Shown here one piece after another: positions 20,717-32,943 of a stretch of 64,000 bases of DNA (positions are counted from its first letter, which is position 1; every line of letters begins with the position of its first letter). The stretch covers positions 806,001 to 870,000 of the forward strand of contig NC_089241.1 in assembly GCF_000512585.2 (NCBI RefSeq), given 5' to 3'. The notes under the pieces were generated by a model. It saw only the letters and a program-made list of their open reading frames with translations, made no database searches and was not told the origin of the DNA. The stretch comes from Kwoniella bestiolae CBS 10118. Lineage: Eukaryota; Basidiomycota; Tremellomycetes; Tremellales; Cryptococcaceae. The translations under genes were made by a program, and so were the position numbers.

Positions 20717-21803
20717 ATGTCATCCACTTATGAACCCGAGATCTCCAATATCTACACTCAACTTGCCGCTCGATCCGACTATGATCAACCGCGCGAATTC
20801 GACCCCGATCCCAATGCACATGGACGTTCGAATCACTCTTCGCCCATCAGTTCTCGCTCGGGATCTACGATCAACCAGCCACCCAAATCTATGCAATTCT
20901 CCATCTATTGCGATGAGACTGTCGACCCCAACAGCTACAGCGTTGCAGAATCAGCGCCAAGCTTCGACGATAAGTACCCATCTGTCGATACTCTCTTCCC
21001 GACGAGTTTTGGCCTGCCGTCGAACAATCGAGTGGAAATAGAACAACCCACACCGATTCGACTAGATAATAGCGCAGCCCATTTCGAGAGGTTCGTTTCG
21101 ACCGCCGCCAACCTTGAACCTAATAATCAAAATCAAAGTCTGATGGCTGATAATCCCAGTGCATTGTACGTACTTTGTCCTCTTATCGAGTGAATATACT
21201 TCGTACGGCTCATGATATATCGTACTGCTGTATCTCTTTAGTGTGGGCGAGAACAAGTCTTCTGATAGTCTCGAATCAGGGGTATCACCACATCCAACAA
21301 CAACATACCAATACCAAGAGGCCCCACCACCCTACTCGGCATCGAACTACTACTTTAACACTCATCATGATTTCTACAACCCACCACAAGGGATTTACCC
21401 ATATGGAGGATACTCATCGTACCCCAACCCGTAAGTTGAGTCTCATACCACACACCTGATTAGAGACACGCAACTCACACAAAGAGTATGCTGATCTTAT
21501 GATGGAAGGTCCAGATCGTCCGAATCGGTCAATTCGCAGCGCTCCAACCGCTCCAGATGGTCCGATGTCAGATCATCATTCATGAAAACCGCCAAATCCA
21601 TAGTCGACAGGTTCAGCTCAACCTTCACGGGCAGGGGGGATCGAAGATTGGATTACGATAAGAGTTTTACTTCAGATAGCGATGATTCGTATAGGTTTGA
21701 TTATGAGGATATGACTGATGGAGATAGGTCTAGGGTATCTTCAAAGGGTGGTTGTAGTTATGTATCCAACGTCCAGGTCAAGGGACCAAGGCTCGTGTGG
21801 TAG
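20717..21803 (+). CDS. Orphan gene E: unknown protein, possible diverged paralogue of D
   Basis: Not recognised. Exons 20717-21165, 21242-21430 and 21509-21803 join in frame to 310 residues. It starts MSSTYEPEISNIYTQLAARS. The middle is Pro/Tyr/Asn-rich (YQYQEAPPPYSASNYYF, NPPQGIYPYGGYSSYPNP). The C-terminus has SRWSDVRSSFMKTAKSIVDR, then RRLDYDKSFTSDSDDSYRFD. Correct joining of three exons by standard splice sites supports a real gene. A PPPY motif could bind WW domains (for example Rsp5-type ligases); that is inference. Confidence 0.65.
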
Positions 21804-22100
21804 TGGTGATCATTCTCTTTGGTAGATTGCCGATGTATTTTTGTTGCTTCGAGTGATGATCAGCGACTTTCACCTGTACCTGTGGTATCACGTTCAAGTT
21901 CGCTGAGCAGCCTGGTACGTCGAGGTATTTAACGTGGATCTTCTACTATGGGCAACACCACTTTGACCTCTCAGTGAATCAGTACACTATCAGGAATAAT
22001 ATGTACATAGTGGTTGTACAATTAGTCAAGCCCTTACAACCCCTCGCCCGTTCCATCAAATCAGTACAGTGGTCTTTCCCCTTTGAAATCGTTTGTTTCG
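21804..22100. other. Convergent spacer between gene E and the acyl-CoA dehydrogenase
   Basis: A tail-to-tail spacer of about 297 bases. No gene or motif is seen. Confidence 0.4.
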
Positions 22101-24236
22101 TCAAAGCCTCGCCTTCACCTTGCCATGCTCATTCAGCAACTTATCGCTCTCCTTCTTTATCCTCTCGATTCTGCTCCTAAGTCTTTCAACTCTTTTGAGC
22201 TCATTCTTCCCAATCTGCTGGATATGAACTTCGTCCGGACCCTTCATTCCACATGAAATCAGCATCGTCAGCCTACACCATATCATCTCGTCATACCGAT
22301 CAGAGCCAAGACTTACATCAGCATACCTCAAGGTTCTCAAACTAGCATAATAGTACGCCAAAGGCGTATCCTCCGATACCCCCTCCGCACCGTGCACTTG
22401 CATCGCGCGGTCGATCACTTTGAGGGCCATACTGGGAACAGTGAACTATATGGCATACATCAGCTCCTGCATAGAATGAGAAGCTTGACTTGCTCTCATG
22501 TTAGAAAACTCACTTTGGCAATTCCAATATCCTGCATCGCACCTTTAGCTCCACCTATATCTATCCTCCTCGCAGCTGCCAAAACCAATAATCGAGCAGC
22601 GTCAATCTCCGCTCGAGAATGAGCTATGTCGGCTAGGACGGTTCCTGCATATCACCATAGCCTTAGCTGGAGCTCTATTTTCATTATGATAGTGAAAGAT
22701 GACTCCATAATAGTCTACTCACCATGCTCTTTGAGATATTTCCCGAAGGTCTTCCGATTAGGATCGGAAACCCTTTGTAGGAGTATATCCAATGCTCTGG
22801 AGGCTATACCGATACTTCGCATGCAGTGATGCAATCTTCCTGGTCTATCGTCATGTCGTCTGAGCTTAGCTGAGCACTCTTATTTCAAGCAATATCTTGC
22901 TTACCCTAATCTAGCTTGGATGATCTACCATGAGAACAACGAGACTCGGATCAGCCAGGCAGCACAGAAGCCCTACTACGGTACTTCGACGCTCACCTCA
23001 AACCCCCTCCCCAGCCCTGCTTTCCCACCTACAACCCCCCCATCCACATCAACTTCCACCCCATCATACACGACCTCACAATGACCCTCGGGAGCATCAT
23101 CATACCCAAATACCGTCAAAGGTCTGACAATCTTCACGTCCTTTGCTCTAGGATCAACCAGAACTAAAGAATGTCTTTTGTGGGGCGAAGGGTTCTTCGG
23201 ATCCGTCACGGCCAGGACGATATGTATGACGTTCCGCGGATCACCTGCTCCTGTTATCCACCATTTATGGCCTTTGACGGATAGGGTCTTGCCTGATGAG
23301 GAGGGGAGGGCGGTGGTATTGCGCAGGTTTGTGGCGTCTGAGGATGCGACTGTAATGCGTATCAGTTGTTATTAGCTCAAGTGAATGCACGTTGCTGAAC
23401 GCCGAGTGATATAGATGAAAAAGCACGGTAATGTAAAATCTCAATATGAGTGAGGAAAGTTGGCTCAACTCACCTCCATACTCTGTCATTGAGAAACTAC
23501 TCCTTATCTCCCCCTTCAGAAGTGGAACGAGGTATTTCTCCTTTTGCTCGGACGTACCATACCTGGCCAGCACCTCCATATTACCCGTATCGGGCGCAGA
23601 ACAGTTGGTAGCTTGAGGGGCTAAGATCGCTGAATGGCCCATGATCTCAGCCATGACCGCATACTATACCTCATATTAGCTTGATTCAGATTCAATGACA
23701 TAAATCAGATTGAAGCTGATTGGTGCGACTGGAACAAAAAAGAGTGGAATGGTTCACCCACCTCTAAATTGCTCAAACCACCACCTTGACCACCAGCCAT
23801 CCCCTGAAAATCACCTCCGCTCAACCACAGATTCCATAATCCCAATTTTTTCGCTTTGTCCCTGAGTGTTTCGAGGATAGGCGGTATAGATGCCCATCTA
23901 GCCTCGGGAGGATGGGTGGGTATCTGAGCGTGGAATAGCTTTTCGGAAGGGAGGACATCGATCTGATGTTGAGTTGGGTGATGTATCATCAGCGATGTTG
24001 CCGCGCCATGGCACCCATAGAACAACAAAGTGGTGTTTCTCGTTGGGAGCTCACCTCCATAAAGTCGATAAGCTTGATCAAGAGGTCTTTAGCCCGTTGC
24101 GAGAAGAGCGGTTCGACCTGGACCGAACAATGCTTGATTAGCCGGCAGTGTGGTTGAGGTAGATGGACATGTATTCCTGACTCACCAACGACCATGCTCC
24201 TGCTGACACGTATCGCAATACCGGATGATCAGACAT
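22101..24236 (-). CDS. Acyl-CoA dehydrogenase, ACAD10/11 type, probable peroxisomal
   Basis: FAD-dependent alpha,beta-dehydrogenation of acyl-CoA in beta-oxidation. Exon 1 encodes [17 protein letters not shown]. Later exons give [114 protein letters not shown] and RYADGPDEVH, all in the order seen in ACAD10/11. Introns are short with GTGAGT donors. The protein ends KVKARL; the last three residues fit a type 1 peroxisomal targeting signal. It is divergent from OLE1 across about 1.1 kb. Family assignment is firm; location and chain-length preference are inferred. Confidence 0.9.
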
Positions 24237-25364
24237 GTTGCTTGTCGCTATACTTGCTTTGATCAATCCAATGAAAAAGACCTACCAGGAATATTTCATC
24301 GATGACTTGATTTCGAGCACTGCTGCTCATCACCATCATGGTCATTCCCCGGTCAACTTGGTGTGAGATTAACCGGTCTGGATCTCAAGTGGGTAACCAA
24401 TTTAAATCAAAGCCTTGAAATCCACGATGTCTCCAAAATTATCTTTTGCCCCATCTAAATTTGGATTTAATCGTTATCTCGGATGAAAACCCTGAAGCAT
24501 GGGTGAATGAGTGGCAAATCCTAAATTCGCCGAATCATGGATTCTGATATGGTTCTGTGGGGGATGATGACGATGATCCCATCACATCTTGACGATCAGT
24601 GTGAGGTCACAACCTGCTTGGCCACATGTTGTAGAGCTAAGATTGTAGATTGTAAAGAGAGCAAGTCAGGGGGGTCCCACTGATTACCCAAATGCCCAAA
24701 CTTGCTTTCCCCCCAACGATATTCACCGACCTGCTCCTGTTCTTATCCACGTCGATGATGCAGTGTCATTAGTCGCTCAGCTCTGCACTTAAATGAACCA
24801 ATGACGATCCCACCCGACTCCATGCACCTATATGAACGCGAATCATTCCTTTTGAGCTGATCAAATACCTTTGAACGCATAACGAGACCGATCAACTCCG
24901 ATCGTCAATCGTAGGATAAGGGGTGATTCGCGTGGAAGACACGTGTACATCCCCAACGAAATGATGATTTTGGTTGCCCTGGTCTTTGGATTTCCATGGA
25001 TCCATCGTGGATTTACCTGGTATCGAAATGGATCATCACTGTGGAGCAACGTAATGGACAATTTTGGAGAATGAGGATCAGAATAGTATGCATGGAGTTG
25101 AGTTGGAATGGTGCAGTCTCGTATTGGTTAAATGCATTTCTGATTTCTCTTTTAAATACTTTTCTCTTTCCTCATCCTCATCCGCTTCCCCCTCTTCTCT
25201 TCTTCACAACTCGTTGGATTGCTAACTTCACCTCAAGGCATCCTTTCTCATCCATCACTACTATTCTTTTTCTTATCCTGACTCGTCAAGCAAGACTATA
25301 AATTCATTTCAGTTAATTTCACCTTTGCCACTCGATAACGACTCAACACAAAACGACATACAAC
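24237..25364. promoter_or_regulatory. Divergent promoter region, acyl-CoA dehydrogenase / OLE1
   Basis: A 1128-base region between two start codons, the longest divergent region in the window. The last 220 bases before OLE1 are CT-rich and look like a 5' leader. A CACGTG core occurs near 24940. No gene is supported; ORFs at 24861-25301 lack protein character. Confidence 0.5.
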
Positions 25365-27327
25365 ATGTCCACCGCCACTGCTCCTCAGACACCACCTCCA
25401 GCAGAGTTGAGGGAACGAAGACCTTCTCCCGTGGATAAGCTCGACCCTGCTTTCGAACCTACCACCCCAGAGAAGGAAGAATCAAGTGAGTTCCATATCT
25501 TTTCAATTAATTCACCATCGATTACACAGAAAGCTAGAGCTAATCTTGCTGTCATGTCCGTCCTTAGCCTTCAACAAGCTTGCTGGAGTACATAACATTA
25601 AACCCACCTTCGAACCTTCTGACAAACACATCCCAGACAACTATGTCACCTACACCATCCAACGTCAGAAATACCTTCCTCCGGTAACCTGGAAGACTTT
25701 ACTTCAGAATATTCAATGGATTTCTTTCCTCGCTCTTACCATCACTCCTTCTATCGCCATCTACGGTATCTTCACCACCTCTTGGAACACCAAGACAGCT
25801 ATCTGGAGGTGAGTTTACTTTTTCGTCCGTCTATCACTTAGGCTGACTTACCAATCCCTCGTAGTGTGATTTACTACTTCATCACCGGTCTCGGTATCAC
25901 CGCAGGATACCACCGACTTTGGGCTCACAGAGCGTATAACGCTTCTGTACCTTTACAATTCGCTTTGGCTCTTGCCGGTGCTGGTGCCGTTGAAGGGTCT
26001 ATCAAATGGTGGTCAAGAGGTCACCGAGCCCATCACAGATACACCGACACCAAGCTCGATCCTTATTCCGCCCATGAAGGTTTCTGGCACTCACACGTTG
26101 GATGGATGTTGGTCAAGCCCAGAGGAAAGATCGGTGTCGCCGATGTATCTGATCTGTCTAGGAACAAGGTTGTGAGATGGCAACACAAGAACTACGTCCC
26201 CCTCATCTTCATCATGGGATTCGTCGTTCCCACTGTCGTTGCTGGTCTCGGTTGGGGAGATTGGTGGGGTGGATTCTACTTTGCCGGAGCTGCTAGATTA
26301 GTGTTTGTTCACCATGTAAGTCGATGCTTCTCTCTACCAATTAGATTCACTGAGTCGAAGCTGACAATTGAGGACCCATTAGTCCACCTTCTGTGTTAAC
26401 TCTCTTGCACACTGGCTCGGTGAACAACCTTTCGACAACAAGCACACTCCTCGAGACCACTTCATCACTGCTCTTTGTACCGTCGGTGAAGGTTACCACA
26501 ACTTCCACCATCAATTCCCCATGGACTTCCGAAACGCCATCAAATGGTACCAATACGACCCCACCAAGTGGTTCATCTGGACCATGTCTCAATTCAAACT
26601 CGCTTCTCACCTTAAACGATTCCCTGATAACGAGATCAAGAAAGGTCAATACACTATGAAACTCCAAGAGCTCCAAGAACAAGCCGAGAAGCTCCAATGG
26701 CCCAAGTCATCCAACGAACTTCCTGTCATCAGCTGGGACGATTTCAAGGCTGAATCGAAAGAACGAGCTCTGGTTGCTGTCCACGGTTTCATCCACGACT
26801 GTTCTTCCTTCATCGAAGATCACCCTGGTGGAGCACACTTGATCAAACGAGCTATCGGTACCGACGCTACTACTGCCTTCTTCGGTGGTGTGTACGATCA
26901 CTCCAACGCTGCTCATAACATGCTTGCCATGATGAGAGTCGGTATCCTGGATGGTGGTATGGAAGTTGAGCATCTGAAGAGAAGACCGGCCGAATCCGTT
27001 GCTTCGTCCGCTACCAACTCGCCTGTATCATCCGCTTCAGCTTCCTCAGTAGATATCCAATCGTTGGCCGACCAAGATGAAGATGACCGATTATACCAAA
27101 CTCAACTCAACTCGCAGGGTCCAGTACCCAAAGCTCCATTCGGTCAACCGCAAGCGCAAGTCGCCGATCGATGGACATTATCCGTGCCTCCAAGTGAGAA
27201 ATGGAGAATCGTACCCACCGTTCCAGAGATCCGACCTGGTCTTCTGGGTAGATCTCATTCGCTTGAGAAGATCACTAGGGCGGATTCGAGGGGTGAGACT
27301 TCCGAGTTGATTGGTGAGAAGGCTTAG
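25365..27327 (+). CDS. OLE1: Delta-9 (stearoyl-CoA) desaturase with cytochrome b5 domain
   Basis: Inserts the delta-9 double bond in palmitoyl- and stearoyl-CoA at the ER. Exons 25365-25485, 25568-25808, 25865-26315 and 26383-27327 join in frame to 585 residues. The three di-iron histidine boxes are HRLWAHR (near 137), HRAHHRY (near 174) and HNFHHQF (near 310). Hydrophobic spans flank them (ISFLALTITPSIAIYGIF, FIMGFVVPTVVAGLGW). A C-terminal cytochrome b5 domain carries HPGG near 418, the usual fungal fusion that supplies electrons. A Ser-rich tail follows. It is divergent from an acyl-CoA dehydrogenase. Identity is certain. Confidence 0.97.
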
Positions 27328-27908
27328 GTGGAGTTTGGAGTTTGGGATTTTGGGCTACTGTTAGATATGTAGATTTCTTTCTTTATTCTCTGTTCACACA
27401 ACATGATTATCACTCGCATTCACACTCATTCACTCACACTCACTTGTGCATATTACCGTCTTTTCTCCTCTTTTCTCTCCTTATCTATTGTGTGAATAGA
27501 AGTAGGGATATAACATGTTATTATCGTAGTGGTAGGTATATATGAAATGACAACATGAAATGAATAAAATGAATACAATCATGAGTATCATGCTGCACCT
27601 GAAGCTCGTCGTCATGCAGCTTCCAAGAGTCGAAGAAGTAAACTCTCCCACGTAAGAATATGGTATGTAGTGTGCCTGGGTGGCAAATGGTAGGATGAGA
27701 AAGTGATGACGTTGCAAGTATGCACACGATTACGATTACGATTACGATTACGCACTGACTATGAGGAAGAGGATGAGTAAGATACAGTCACAATCCATCT
27801 ATCATCAACAACCTGCAGATCAATCCATTCATCGATCCAGACGCAACAGCAATACTGCGACCGAGAGTAAGTCTAGAAGGCGTGGTAGAGCCAAGCAAGC
27901 GAGCAAGG
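27328..27908. other. Intergenic region OLE1 / HECT ligase
   Basis: Holds the OLE1 3' end and the promoter of the next gene. CACTCATTCACTCACACTCA-like low complexity lies near 27415-27445, and a GATTAC repeat at 27726-27752. No gene is seen. Confidence 0.5.
27726..27752 (+). repeat. ACGATT hexamer microsatellite
   Basis: About 4.5 perfect copies of a 6-base unit (ACGATT), in the promoter region of the HECT ligase gene. Confidence 0.85.
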
Positions 27909-30900
27909 ATGTTCGATCCAGATTTCACATCCTCCAACACTCGATATAACGATATCAACCTCTCGACCTCCCAATCAACCTCGTCCACTGCTTTACTGAG
28001 CAATATCAGATTAGAGAGAGAACAGAGAGAAAGGAAGAGGAGAGAAGAGATCTGTGCAATCAGGATACAGAAAGTATGGAGGGGGAGGAAGGTGGCCAGG
28101 AGGTTTAGAGATGACTTATATGATACGTTGGATACGCGGTGTGAAGGTGGGGATGTGGAGGGTGTAGGTAGGGGGTTGGTAGTTCTGCTAAGAGATGGGT
28201 GGGGGAGGGATAGGGGGAGAATAGGGGGGTTGGTAGGGAGGTGGTGCGAGATTGGTTCGGGGAGGGATGAAGGTAAGTTGTTCAGCTATGCTGACTCTGG
28301 GAGGTAGATGGGATGAGCTCACGAGATGGATGTATTGTACAGATGGGATATACCGATTCATACAGCCTCTGCATAGGGATCAGGGTCAAGATTGGTCGAT
28401 CGTACTGGGATTGTTGAGTGTGAGGATACTGCAGCTTGTCAATCTCGATCCGACGTGAGTTGTCTCGCTCTAATTCTAAACGGTGGTAAGCTCATGAAAT
28501 GGTGTATGTTCAGATCAAATATCACACCTACCCTCCTGTCTTCGCTTGAGATCATTTTTGATCCCAGGTCATACTCCTCCCTACCTCAAGCGACACAACA
28601 GTACGCCAAAGAGACCATAGTCAATATCATATCGAGTAAATCATGGGTTGAAACCATTGTTCAAATCATGGAACAACTGATGCCTCTTAATGTGAGTTTT
28701 GTTCCCTACTTTTAAGCAACATAGAGATATAGTAACCTTGATTGTTCGTCATCCAGTTGCCTAAGAAGAAAAACCCGTCCCTTCTCCCACTCACAAGACT
28801 CCTCACTGCGCCATTCTCGCTCATGCCCCCTTTCTCTGATTCACCACTGATCCCACCATTGATCAACCATCTCCTCGCTATCCCCTCATTACCTTCCTCA
28901 CTCCCCATCCCCGCCCTTACGCATTTGTCCACCCACCTCAACCTATTTACTCTCCTGCTTCCTTACGCATCCCAGAATACCCAAGTACTCAACCAAGGTA
29001 GACTGGAAAGTGAAAATGACAAAACCTATTTCCTGGCCAATCTCACCACGTTCGGTATAACAGGTGGTATGTTAGCTCGATTCGGAGTGGATGGAATAAG
29101 TACATGGATGAGCGTGATAGGGAACGTATTGAAAGATGTCAATGAGGGGTGGGGTAAATGGGTGGATGGTATGGTAGATGATGATGAGGATGAACCGATC
29201 TTTCCAATAATGGTAGATAGCGATGACGAGGATAATGAAGAAGAGGGCCAGCCTTCCAATACCCTCATCCCGGCGACACGACCAAGACGAATACCCCTGC
29301 CTAAAGCAATATCCAACAGAGTGACCATCCTGGCTACAGCTCAACATCTCTCGACTCTTATGACACACATCATCCAGCCTTCTTCTTCTAGTAGAGCTCC
29401 GGTATCACTTCTCAATGACTTTTCGATGTTTTGTACGGGGTTGTTATCCGCTTTTAGAGGGAGTCCGAAATGGGAGAACGTGCTGGATTCATTGATGAAT
29501 AAGGGCCTGGTAAGGCGGGTCTGGAGAGAGGGGGTGAGAGGTAAATGGACAGAGTCGGATCAGAGAGAAGTGTGGGATGGATTTACAGATAGTACGTCTA
29601 ATCAGTTGTGTTATAACCCATCACGAGATAACCCATCACGAGATGATAATGTTATCTGCACTGAAGCTGATGAGATTGATAGACCCAAACACACCACCGC
29701 TCATCCTCCTCACATACATATACAACCATTATCTCCTCTTAACTCCAGACGACGAGTTTTTCTCCACCTCCTCCAACGCGCTTTCGACAGACGAGATCCT
29801 GGAGTTGGCAGGTGTGTGGAGGAACCTAGCTTTCTGGGGGTACATGATTGGTGTTAGTGGTGGTCCCAGTGGGAATGAGAAGATGGGTAATGAGGAGATT
29901 AGAGGGTTATTTACTAGAGGTGTGACTAGGGTTGTGGAGAGGAAGTGAGTGTGTCTCATCTTTCAGCCCGATTCGCTTCGAAATTAGACTCTCGGTGCGG
30001 TTCAGCTGATGGGTGGATTGACGATGACGATTGTAGTGCTCGACGACATTTCGCTGATCCGAATATCTGGGTGATGAGATCGCAGTTGGACTTGAAAGGG
30101 TTTGTGGAAGCTGCAGTGTAGGTATATTCCATTCCCCCATTGCTTCCTCCGGCAACCCAATAGATTCATGTCCTCTCCGTTGTATTCAAAAGGTTCTAAG
30201 CTGATTTTGTTTCAATCCTGGTCCTCCTTCATTAGATACGAGGACGCCGAATTGACTGCTCCCAACGACGCGGATATCGAGATGAACGATCCCTCAAGTC
30301 TACCCAGATGGGCTCGAGCGAGACAGCGATTCACCAAGAGACAGATGGCATACATCTCACCCAGATTGGGGTTGTTGAATAACTTGCCAATGAGTGTACC
30401 GTTTCAAACTAGATTAGAGGTGTTTAGGAAGTTTATCGAGTGAGTCGCTGCACCTTTTTTTCTGCCAGCTTGCTCGTGAAAATCATCGAAATAAGCTGGT
30501 GATAGAATGAAAGTGGTTAGTGATACTCTTTCTTATATGCAGATCAGACCAAGATAGATTGGGACTCGATTATCATAGTAGGCGACAGAGGAATTACGCG
30601 AAGATCAGGAGAGATCGTATCTCCCAAGATGGGTTTGATGAGTTGGGAAATTTGGGTCCGGCCTTGAAAAGTAGGATAGAAATTACTTTTGTGGATCAGT
30701 GAGTCCGCTATCCCTCTTTACCGTGTCACACGTATCGCTGATATGAATGTTACGTAGGCATGGGATGACGGAAGCTGGTATTGATGGTGGTGGGCTGTTC
30801 AAGGAGTTTTTGACCAAGTGAGTGACGTTCCAGCTGTCTTGTGCGAGGTTGGTGGAACAGCACGGTAGCTGATCATGTGTGGAACAGCTTGTCAAAAGAG

Positions 30901-32493
30901 GTGTTCGATACGAATAGGGGATTATGGCTTGCGACAGATCAGAATGAGTTGTACCCTAATCCCCATTCTTATGCTACCGAACGTGAGTTTTGCCTCGCAG
31001 CTGGAGGAGTTCTCTGAGTGTGCGGTACTCCAGCTGAATCTTGGCCTTAGCTCATCAATTGGAGTGGTACCGATTTGTGAGTTCTCCCTCTCCTTTCAAC
31101 TTACTCGCGAGCTGATCCGGTATGATGACTTGCAGATTGGTCAGGTCCTTGGGAAAGCAATGTACGAAGGGATGTTGGTTGATGTGTCTTTTGCGGATTT
31201 CTTTTGTAAGTCAGCTATGAAAAACCTGCTGCACGGTCAAGCTGATAGTCGATACGATGGACTAGTGGCAAAATGGCTGGGGAGACAATCGTATCTTGAT
31301 GATTTGAATTCGTTGGATAAGGAGCTCTATAAAGGTTTGATAAGTATGTTGTTTTCCTCAGTCCCTGTGTTGATGTTGTGCTGATGTTCATCGTGTGTCA
31401 TGAAAGTCTTGAAGAATTACCCTAAACCCGAAGAACTGGCTTTAAATTTCGCGATCACTGAAGATGGTAAGTGTTGGGTTGTTAATGTAAATAGGCCAGA
31501 ACAAAGCTGATGATGATGATGATGATTCGATATGATAGAATTCGGCGTCAAGCGAACGATCGACTTGGTGCCTAATGGCTCTGAGATCGCTGTGAACGCT
31601 GAGAACAGGCATGAGTGTGAGTTTTCTATTCCGGCTTCACTGTCCATGAGGATACTGAGGGATCAAGCTGATTGTGTCTGCAGATATTCAACTGGTCTGC
31701 AAGTACAAGCTCGATCGACAGATCTCCGCGCAGAGCAGAGCGTTCTTTAATGGTTTATCAGATCTTATTGATGCCAAGTGTATGTCTTGTTCAGCTGTCT
31801 GCTTTGCTCACTTCCAAAAAGCTGATACATTTCTGTACATAGGGCTAAGAATGTTCGATCAACAGGAATTACAACAGCTCATAGGCGGAGAAGAGGTGTG
31901 TCAGCTAACTCTTGGGCATGTCAATGCGGAAGCTGATCAGACAATGTTTTCTAGACATTGATCGACATCGACGATCTCCGAGCCCATTGTTCGGTCGATG
32001 GGTTCCCTAATGATATTACACCGAGGTTGTTCTGGAAAGTGGTCAAAGGGTTTAGTCATGAGCAGAGAAGGGCTCTATTGAGATTCGTTACTAGTTGTTC
32101 CAGGCCGCCGCTGTACGTTTCCCATCTCTCAGTATCCACCTCTGTTCAATCGATGAGGACGAAGTGAAGCTGACGAACCACTGGCAGGTTGGGATTTGGA
32201 TACCTGTATCCTAAGTTTGGAGTCAAGTTTAACGGGAATGATACTTCTAGGTTACCTTCTGCGTGTAAGTTTGTCCCTACGATAATTGTCTCCGCAAATT
32301 TGCTAATGTCCATGGGAATTTGCGGGGATAGCGGCTTGTTTCAATCTATTGAAGCTACCTGGATATACGGTGAGTCAGGTGCAATTTTGTAAGTTTGATG
32401 GGTTTTCTGATATATTATATTCAGACCGAACAATCACTTCGTGCGAAATTGCTTCAAGCAATTACGTCCGGAGCAGGATTCGACATGTCCTAA
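27909..32493 (+). CDS. HUL5: HECT E3 ubiquitin ligase, HUL5/UBE3C type
   Basis: Ubiquitin chain-extending ligase linked to the proteasome in yeast. The N-terminus MFDPDFTSS and an IQ-like motif (EEICAIRIQKVWRGRKVARR) match UBE3C/HUL5; an in-frame ATG at 27882 is an alternative start. Many short exons follow. The HECT domain is read across introns: KSRIEITFVDQ, GIDGGGLFKEFLT, NELYPNPHSYAT, IGQVLGKAMYEGMLVDVSFA, KNYPKPEELALNFAITED, NAFFNGL-like RAFFNGLSDLI, GFPNDITPRLFWKVVKGFS and LGFGYLYPKFGVKFNG. The active-site cysteine is in ACFNLLKLPGY (codon 32337-32339), completed by an intron join. The last exon ends GAGFDMS. Most introns show CTGAT branch points. Exon borders were not all fixed. Confidence 0.9.
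29613..29645 (+). repeat. Direct repeat in a HUL5 intron
   Basis: Two adjacent copies of a 15-base unit (TAACCCATCACGAGA) within an intron. It is short, and no role is evident. Confidence 0.7.
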
Positions 32494-32943
32494 ACCCCTT
32501 CATTAGATCAAAACTCTCCATTGTTTCATCCCCCTCATATCGATCAATGACCCCCAATTATATCCATTCCGTCCATTAGATTGTATGTACTCCGTTGTGA
32601 ACATATACTATTTATTCATGCATGCATCCAATTGTCCATACGTGTTATGACGAGACTACTATACCCCGGATTGGCTTTAGTCGGATTATCGGATAGGAGA
32701 CTCGGTGCCACGTGTCAGTCTGTGCGATCGAGTGAGGACTGAGCCGGTAACTGTAGTACTAGCTAGTACTTGCGCGTAGTAAATATCGAAGACTTGGCAA
32801 CATCTTTGTTGTGAACGCTACATTCACCATATTATACAAACCATCTTGAGCGGGGAGAAGCAACTCGACAGTAGACCACTGGCAAGTCAGAACCCAATTG
32901 AAGTTGATATTGATAACCACAAGAACGAGGTCACCAGGTGATA
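32494..32943. other. Intergenic region HUL5 / SLC41 transporter
   Basis: A 450-base spacer with a CACGTG core near 32711 and an imperfect CTAGTACT repeat near 32755-32766. No gene is seen. Confidence 0.4.
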
